Positions 40,576 to 46,647 of a DNA stretch of 46,647 bases are shown one piece after another; position 1 is the stretch's first letter; each line of letters opens with the position of its first letter. This stretch comes from Pseudozyma flocculosa PF-1 (lineage: Eukaryota > Basidiomycota > Ustilaginomycetes > Ustilaginales > Ustilaginaceae), in contig NW_006920873.1 in assembly GCF_000417875.1 (NCBI RefSeq), forward strand, positions 1,013,713-1,060,359. Direction: 5' to 3'. Made by a program: the position numbers and the translations under genes. The notes under the pieces are model-generated. The model was not told where the DNA came from and did no database searches. It saw only the letters and a list, made by a program, of their open reading frames with translations.

Positions 40576-43500
40576 ATGCCGCCCTCTCGCTTCGCCAACG
40601 TCTCCAAGTGGAGAAACGCCCTCCTCACCCCGGCCAAGCAACAACACCGCTTCCACGAGCTCGGCCTCGCCACCCCGCCAGACTCGGGCACCTTGGTCGC
40701 CGCCTCATCAGACTGGATCATAGCACGGGCCAATACCACCGGCACCCTCCTCTTCCTCCCCCACCACTCGCCTGGAAAGTATGCAAAGCAGCCCCCCACC
40801 TACCACGCCGCTTCCGCACCCATCTCCGACCTCGCCCTCAGCCACTTTGACGATGGCCTCCTCGCCGTCGCTTCCGAAAACGGCGCCATCGCACTCCACA
40901 CCTTGCCACCGCCACCCACTGCCGACGCCGCCTTCCCTCCAGCCCTCGATCCCCCTCCGCAGCGCCTCATCGACCTCGAGCCAGTCGCCGCCACAAAGCC
41001 CGTCTCGTCCCTCGCCTTTCACACCACCACCAGCAACCTCTTGGCCGCATCCGCACACTCGTCCGTCGCCCTGTACGACGTCAACGCCGCAAAACCCACC
41101 ATCACCTTCGACGCTCCCTCGCCCCTCCTCTCGCTCGACTGGTCCCAGGATGGCGTCAACCTCGCCTCGATCGCAAAGGACGGCGTCGTGAGCATCTGGG
41201 ACCCGCGATCCAGCTCACAGCCGGCCTCGACGGTGCACGCCCACGCCAGCAAGGTCAAGCCCTCCCGACTCGCCTATGTTCGCTCAAACCTCATCACCAC
41301 CGGTTTCTCGGCCATGCGCGAGCGCGAATGGGCCGTGTGGGACCCCAGAGCCCTCCAGTCTCCCCTCAAGCGGGCCACCATCGACAACTCGACCGGAGTC
41401 ATCACGCCCCTCGTCGACCACGACCGCGGACTCGTCTACCTGCTGGTCAAGGGCGACGCGACCCTGCGCTGGCTCGAAGTCGACGACGCCAAGACTTTTA
41501 CCGAGGGCAACTGCCCGCTCAACTTCACCATGGGCGGCGGCGCCATCGCCCCTCCCACGGTGCACAGGGTCATGGAGGGAGAGGTGGATCGCCTTGTGCT
41601 CGCCTCGACTACCAGCGACGACTGCCTCGTGCCCGTCAGCGTCACCATCCCCCGCAGGCAGTACATCGACTTCCACCCCGACCTCTATCCGCCCACGTCG
41701 AGCCGCGTCGCCGCCCAGACCGCTGCAAGCTGGCTGGCAGGCAGCGACGCTGCAGTCGAGCTCATCAGCCAGGATCCCGCACACGCCGCCACGGAGCGTC
41801 AGAGAGTGCGAGGCCAGGCGGGCTTGTCCCGCCACGCTGTAGCGTCGCCCACAAACGCTTCTGACCCAGCCCCCGGCAACGAGTCCTCGCCTGCGCCGGT
41901 ACCGCAGCCGCCGACGCAGGCAGGCCAGCCTGGACAGGACGAGCTTCCTGCTGCTGCGCAGACAATTGCGCCCTCGTCGTCATCCGAGCCCAAGCCTGTC
42001 ACAACGCCTTCGGCGTCAGCTGCGTCCAAGAGACCATCTGAGCCGCAGACCCCGCAGCCTGTCCAGAAGACCTCGGCCGCACCCGTCCGTCACGCAGCTT
42101 CACAGCCGGACGCCAGCAAGGCTCCTTCATCGGGGCTCCCTACATCCCCGAGCCCAGCCGGAGGGGCCCGGACTGCGAACCCGGCTGCGTCTGCGCAGCT
42201 GCCCACTCCCAAGCGCGTCGCTCAGCCGCCTACGGCTCCGAGCAAGGACGCGCCGCGGTGGTCCAGGAGATTCCTGCTCGGCAGCACACCCCTCATCGCT
42301 GCGCACCAGAACCTCGCCGGCCTCGACCTTGGCATGCCGCCAGATGGTCGCATGCTGGCGGCAAACGACCGCTTCCTCCTCTTCCCGCTCGCCGGTCCCG
42401 GCGGCCGGATCGGCGTGCACCCGACCAAGGAGTCGGGCCGGATGCCCACGCTCGTGCCGGCACTGTCGGCGTCGAGCAAGCTCGTCGACTTTGCCCTCGA
42501 TCCCCTGGACCCGCAGCGTGCGGTCTCTGTTCATGAGGATGCGGCAATCCGCGTATGGCGGCTGCCCGCCAATGGGGAGGCGCTCGCGGAGCAGACCATC
42601 GACACGCCGGAAGCCATCCTCTCGTCGAAACGGGCTAGCAAGCAGTCCGAACTCGCCTTCCACCCGAGCGCCAAGGACCTTCTCGCCAGCTGCTCTCCCG
42701 AAAAGGGCGGCAGCCTCCTCTTGTGGAACCTGGCCAGCCCGTCGACCGGGCCCGTCGCGATTCCAGTCGAGGGCGATGGGACGACCTCTCTGGCGTGGAG
42801 CCCCGATGGCAGGTCCATGGCGCTATCGTGCAAGGACAAGGCCGTGCGCGTCATCGCGCTGCGACCCTCTGCCACTCGAGCAGCGGACTCGGCGCCGATG
42901 TCGACGGCCTCGTCGGATGCCGAACGCGCGTCAAGGGCCTTTCTGGAGCGTTCGATCACCTTTGCCCGGCACGAGGGTCGACCCCACGTCACGCTCACCT
43001 TTGCGCAGTCGAGCGACGGCAAGATCGCAGGAGAGGGCAAGCAGCAGCTGGCTCTCAGCGGCAAGGAGAGCATGCTCATGACCCACAACCTCCGGACGCT
43101 GCACGACGGCATCCTCGTCGGCATCGGCACCGTGCTTAACGACGATCCTCAGCTCAACGCCCGGCTGCTGTCGTCGCCAACCCCGGTCGATCGTCTGCCA
43201 CGACCGATCGTCCTCGACTCGGCGCTGAGGACGCCTGTCGCGTGCAAGCTGATCCGCAACGGCCAGAGCGGCGTCGGCCGCCGACCCCTCATCCTCTGTT
43301 CCGCCTCTGCCGACGAAGAGCGCCGACGAGCGTTGCACGAGGCTGGCGCCGAGGTCGTGCAGCTGCCATCGGCCGGGGGCAGCCAGCTAGCCTGGGACGA
43401 CGCGCTGGCGTTGCTCTCGCGGCACGGCATCGAGCGACTCATGGTGGAAGGCGGCGCCGCCGTGATCGATAGCCTGATGGGCCGACAGGACCTCGTCGAC

Positions 43501-44922
43501 ACGCTGCTGGTCACCGTCGCCCCGCGCACCGTGGGCGAGCACGGGTTCGGCTTCTCTGCAGCCGTGCCGCACCCGTGTCCGGGAGCATCGCAGAGAGAGA
43601 GCGACACATTCCGCCTGCGCGCCGAAGAGACCTTTGGGCCCGATCGAGTCATTGTCTGGGACCAGTCGAGTCGAAAGCCGGAGGTGGTTGGGGATGGATC
43701 CGCGACAGCAGTCGACATTAACACGACCGCCGCCACGCTCCGCTTTTCTGATCTGCGCAACTGCCGGCTGACGTGGATCGACGACGAGCACCTCGCCGTC
43801 GTCGGCCACACGGTCGGCTCGGCACGCCAGCTGCGCCTGCTGCGCGTCGGCGGAAGCGGTCTGGAGGAAAAGAGCCGGCTGACGCTCGACGTGTCGCCCG
43901 CGCTCCTCTTTCCGTCGTACGACGCCGACACCAACATCCTCTGGCTGTGGTCCAAGGGCGAGAGGCTCATCTCGGCGTACGAGGTGCGCGTCGCCGACCG
44001 GGGGCCCCTGACCGCCCTCTCGACGTTCCAGCACGGCCAGCCGCAGCTGGGCGTCGCCTTTTTGGCCAAGACGGCCGTCGACCCGAGCAAAGTCGAGATT
44101 GGCGTGAGCTACCGCATCGAAAAGGGCGAGATCCGCAGGGTGTCGTGGAGCGTGCCGAGGTTGAGGGTGAGTTGCGGGATGGCCGCCGGACGCACCGCCT
44201 TGTCTCTCCCGTCGGCGCTGACACGATGCGTCCATGTCTGTCTGCTTGCCCCACGTCCTGCAGCCCGAGTTCTTCCAAGACGACATCTTTATCCCCACGC
44301 GCGATACGTCGCAGCCCTTGACGACTGCGGCGCGGTGGCTCCAGGGCGAGTCAGACGAGCGCGAGGCAACCTACCTGGATCTGCGACCCGCCGACATGGT
44401 GCCGCGTGAGTGCCGGCTCCGGCCTGGTCGCAGTCGCTGCACGGCTTTCCCCCTGCTGACCCGCCCGTCCCACCTGGTCGCGACCCCCTGGGATGTGCTG
44501 TCCCCAGTCTCTCAAGCTCCCGAGGTGAAAAAGGAGAGCAAGCTGCCAAAGGGCCCCGTGGCCAAGGTGCTGACCGAGGACGAGAAGAAGGAGAAGCTGC
44601 TCGATGGCGTGAGTGCCGATGGTCGCTTGGCATCGGACTGGGCAGCGCTGTGCTGGGCTGGGCACCTCTGCGACGGATCGGCTGACGATGGCCTGTCCGC
44701 GTACCCTCCTCCTCACCCTTGGTCTATTCTGCGCCCGTGTGGATGTTGGCGCACCAGATCTTCAAGAAGGCCAAGCACCGTGGCGGTACCGCCTACGACG
44801 CCGCCGGCGCCGGCAATGGCGTTGGACGCGATGAAGAAGAGGACGACGACGACGACGACGATGAGCCCCCCGTCGGCTCTGCCGCTCGAAGGGCCCCCGA
44901 CAACGACGACTGGAGCGACTGA
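40576..44922 (+). CDS. Coronin-7-like WD40 protein with an embedded RIB7 reductase domain
   Basis: Exons are 40576-44166, 44264-44405, 44508-44608 and 44758-44922 (introns 97, 102 and 149 nt), giving 1,332 residues. The start is gcccgccATGC. The first coronin unit covers about residues 1-400: RFANVSKWRNA, LDWSQDGVNLASIAKDGVVSIWD, DRGLVYLLVKGDATLRWLE and RRQYIDFHPDLYPPT. A Pro/Ser/Ala-rich linker follows (about 405-555). A second coronin unit begins at about 560: NLAGLDLG, DFALDPLDPQRAVSVHEDA, SLAWSPDGRSMALSCKDKAVRV. It resumes at about 1055 (NCRLTWIDDEHLAVVG, LLFPSYDADTNILWLWSKGE, PEFFQDDIF) and ends with DMVPLSQAPE and an acidic tail with NDDWSD, the coronin-7 C-terminal hallmark. Residues about 775-1030 are a RIB7 reductase (separate entry). 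Coronin-7 proteins act in Golgi/endosomal trafficking and actin regulation. There is no stop, frameshift or intron around the insertion. Confidence 0.9.
42898..43665 (+). other. RIB7: RIB7 (diaminohydroxyphosphoribosylaminopyrimidine-type reductase) domain inside the coronin gene
   Basis: Residues about 775-1030 of the fusion. The block starts at an in-frame ATG (MSTASSDAERASRAFLERS) and continues RPHVTLTFAQSSDGKIAG, LALSGKESMLMTHNLRTLHD, GILVGIGTVLNDDPQLNARL, RPIVLDSALRTP, RLMVEGGAAVIDSLM and DTLLVTVAPRTVG, finishing near FGPDRVIVWD. These are the diagnostic blocks of fungal Rib7 / the RibD C-terminal reductase, including the NADPH-site EGG (residues 958-960). Family knowledge: Rib7 reduces 2,5-diamino-6-ribosylamino-4(3H)-pyrimidinone 5'-phosphate to the ribitylamino form, an early step of riboflavin synthesis. 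The domain looks complete at both ends and no catalytic block appears degraded, so an active enzyme is plausible (inference). Confidence 0.93.
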
Positions 44923-45920
44923 GGGCGCGGCCGCAGCGCACCGTAGGCACCGGATCTCTTGTCGAGGAGATGAGGTCCAGGCGGGTGGGTGTGCGGCCTC
45001 ATCCCAACCTTGAATGGACTGCCACCGTATCGCCCCGGAACTGCCCGACGTCGATGGACAGACGATGCGACCGGCTCAGTTGGTGGTGGCGGGCCCCGCC
45101 TCTGACCGGCCGACAGCGGGCAGGGCGGGCGGCGCGGCGGGTTGCCAGGTCTTGTCGTTTCCCCGCATTTTGAGCACGCCCATCTGGCCCGCCTGCCTGC
45201 CCTGCCAGTCTGGCTGTGTGAAAGCGCAGACGAGCCAGCCCAGGCCAGGTGGATTTCCAAGTCAGCTCCCCAGCTCCCCAGCCCCAGCGAGCGGGCTCTG
45301 GACGCGGCCAAGCCAGAGGAAATTCCATCTGCCGCCTAGCCTCGCTTGCCCCGCGCTGGGATCGCCTGCTTGCGTCTCGGTCGTACCCCCGCCTACCGCC
45401 TACCGCCTGCCTGGGCTGCCTAGCCTAGCCTCTTCAGGCGTGACCCGGTCGCCCTCGTGCCTGGACCAGCGATCCAACGACGCTCCAGCCTGCTTGCGGC
45501 GGCCGCTCCATCCTCCATCCAGACCATCATCGCCTTCGCCTTCGCCTTTGCCTTCATCGCCCTCGCTTTCGACCTCGACTCCGCACTCGTCTCCTTCCTA
45601 CGACGCTGCACTCGACGTTTGTGCTCCCTCCACGTCCCACTCTCACCTGCCCCTCACCCGCTCCTCCTTTGTCCAGCCGTCCCTCGACCCGATCACCGCC
45701 ACTGGACGTCCATCCTTGCATCCTCGCACTCGCCCTCGCGTCCGCAACCCGCGTCGCCCTCGCACTCGGTGGCGCCGTTGCCCTCGCACTCGCACTCACC
45801 CTCGCCCTCACACTCGCACTCGCACTCGACTTCGATCTCGGATCGCTCCTTTGCCTTGCGCAGTCACCCCCGTCGTCCTATCAGCAAACACCCGCCCACC
45901 CGCCACCCCACCCACTCGCC
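44923..45920. other. Intergenic region upstream of the secreted-protein gene
   Basis: 3' flank of the coronin/RIB7 gene, then the 5' region of the secreted-protein gene. It contains a CCTAG array (45413-45431) and degenerate CTCGCC/CTCGCA hexamers (about 45530-45850), like the minisatellite at the left end of the window in reverse orientation. Frames through the hexamers give only Ala-Leu, Ser-His or Arg-Thr periodic peptides. Confidence 0.6.
45530..45850. repeat. Degenerate CTCGCC/CTCGCA hexamer repeat
   Basis: Long stretch with 6-base periodicity (ctcgcc, ctcgca, ttcgcc, ctcacc), interrupted but recognisable, ending about 70 bases before the start codon of the secreted-protein gene. Confidence 0.75.
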
Positions 45921-46647
45921 ATGGTTCGCTCCACGATCTGCGCCGTCGTTGCGCTCAGCATCGCCGCCACCCTCGCCCCCGTCGCGGCACAGCTGACGAC
46001 CAACAACGCACAGGTGAGTCGCTCGACGTGGCCTCGCCTCGATCCTCGATCCTCGTTCCACAGGGTACGGCGACGCCTCTCTGAACACGCTGCCGACCCC
46101 TCCTTCCGGCTCTTTGCCCTCACGTCGACAGTCTGCCTGCGTGGAATACGGTGATTGGTGAGTGCCTGCCCGCCAACCGCAATGCAAACGCAACTCGGCC
46201 AACGTGCAGACGACCCACTGATCCGCCTCCTTCCGCCGATCCTTGTCGATCCTTCCGCCGCCCCGTTCTCGACCCTTCTGCCGCCCCGTTCTCGATCCTT
46301 CCGCCGCCCTCTTGTCGATCCTTCCGCCGCCCTCTTGTCAATCCTTCACCGCCCTCTTCCTCCGTCGCTCTCCCGCTCTCTCCCGCTCTCTCCCGCTCTC
46401 TCCCGCTCTCTCCCGCTCTCTCCCGCTCTCTCCCGCTCTCTCCCGCTCTCTCCCGCTCTCCCTCCCCCACCCACTCGCAGCACGACGCTCGGGCAAAACA
46501 CGTTCAAGACCGAGACGCAGTACGCGCCCGTCACCCCGCCCGCCTACACGCCCGGGCTGGCAACCATCATCAACCCGGCCTCGGACTCGGCCTACCTCTC
46601 CTCGCTCGCCGCCGCGGGTGGCTCGGCCGCCTTCCAGGCCAACCAGG
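45921..46647 (+). CDS. Putative secreted protein, 5' part (3' truncated by window end)
   Basis: Exons are 45921-46013, 46132-46157 (only 26 nt) and 46481 to beyond 46647. All junctions are in phase with GTGAGT donors and CAG-type acceptors. The N-terminus MVRSTICAVVALSIAATLA followed by PVAAQ is a good signal peptide with likely cleavage after VAA. The mature part starts QLTTNNAQSACVEYGDCTTLG and continues into Thr/Ala/Ser-rich sequence without recognisable domain (TETQYAPVTPPAYTPGLATI). The second intron (323 nt) is filled with tandem repeats. I do not recognise the family. The paired cysteines directly after the signal peptide suggest an extracellular protein. The tiny second exon makes the structure less certain, but skipping it would break the frame. 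Confidence 0.7.
46244..46358. repeat. 23-bp minisatellite inside intron 2 of the secreted-protein gene
   Basis: Roughly five imperfect copies of a 23-base unit of the form gatccttccgccgccctct, with a short gtc/ctc end. Confidence 0.8.
46371..46460. repeat. Perfect 10-bp tandem repeat, nine copies (TCCCGCTCTC)
   Basis: Ninety bases made of nine identical decamers, within the same intron, ending 20 bases before the 3' splice site. Confidence 0.97.

Noticed and set aside
42844..43760. An intron that would remove the RIB7 block from the coronin transcript
   Set aside because: No GTGAGT-type donor with a matching acceptor flanks the block as in every other intron of this window, and a 750-900 nt intron would be far longer than any other here.
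1..46647. CRISPR arrays, prophage or bacterial operon structure
   Set aside because: Spliceosomal introns, a eukaryotic tRNA intron and eukaryote-only gene families show this is fungal nuclear DNA; the repeats have no regular repeat-spacer pattern.
1..46647. A biosynthetic or other functional gene cluster
   Set aside because: The Zn2Cys6 factor and dehydrogenase are neighbours, but no synthase, transporter or tailoring-enzyme set surrounds them; the other genes are unrelated housekeeping and signalling genes.

Overview
The window is nuclear DNA from a GC-rich fungus. It is almost certainly a basidiomycete, and gene style suggests a smut-type Ustilaginomycotina relative (an inference; no sequence search was possible). 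Coding regions are long with C/G-ending codons. Introns are short (58 to 323 nt) with GTGAGT-type donors and CAG acceptors. Proteins carry long Ser/Pro/Ala/Gly-rich disordered tracts, and intergenic DNA is full of short GC-rich tandem repeats.

Layout from left to right: the 3' end of a low-complexity protein gene (+); a 2.2 kb gene-poor stretch with a hexamer minisatellite; an F-box/LRR-like protein (-); a small two-exon heterotrimeric G-protein gamma subunit (-); an intron-containing tRNA-Leu(CAG) (+); a Nudix ADP-sugar pyrophosphatase with two possible starts (+); a 566-residue unknown protein (-); a 2.3 kb divergent promoter region; the CCT3 chaperonin subunit (+); a large two-HKD phospholipase-D-superfamily protein broken by an N run (-); a three-exon V-ATPase subunit e (-); a seven-exon 3-hydroxyisobutyrate-dehydrogenase-like enzyme (+); a 1,445-residue Zn2Cys6 transcription factor (+); an alpha-arrestin with a C-terminal PPSY motif (+); a CaMK-type protein kinase (-); a sphingoid-base kinase (-); a coronin-7-like protein with a complete riboflavin-pathway reductase (RIB7) embedded in it (+); and the first three exons of a secreted protein that runs off the window (+).

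The genes do not form a pathway cluster; they look like ordinary conserved eukaryotic housekeeping and signalling genes. Two themes recur. One is signalling and membrane lipid or trafficking factors: G-gamma, CaMK, sphingoid-base kinase, PLD, arrestin, coronin and V-ATPase. The other is intergenic pentanucleotide arrays of the form GGC(C/T)(A/T), found mainly in 5' or divergent intergenic regions.

The most striking item is the coronin/RIB7 fusion at 40576..44922. A full-length RIB7 reductase, keeping what looks like its own initiator methionine, sits in frame between blades of the second coronin beta-propeller, with no intron at either junction. Exon structures below were built by hand from reading frame, splice consensus and family similarity. 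There is no transcript evidence.
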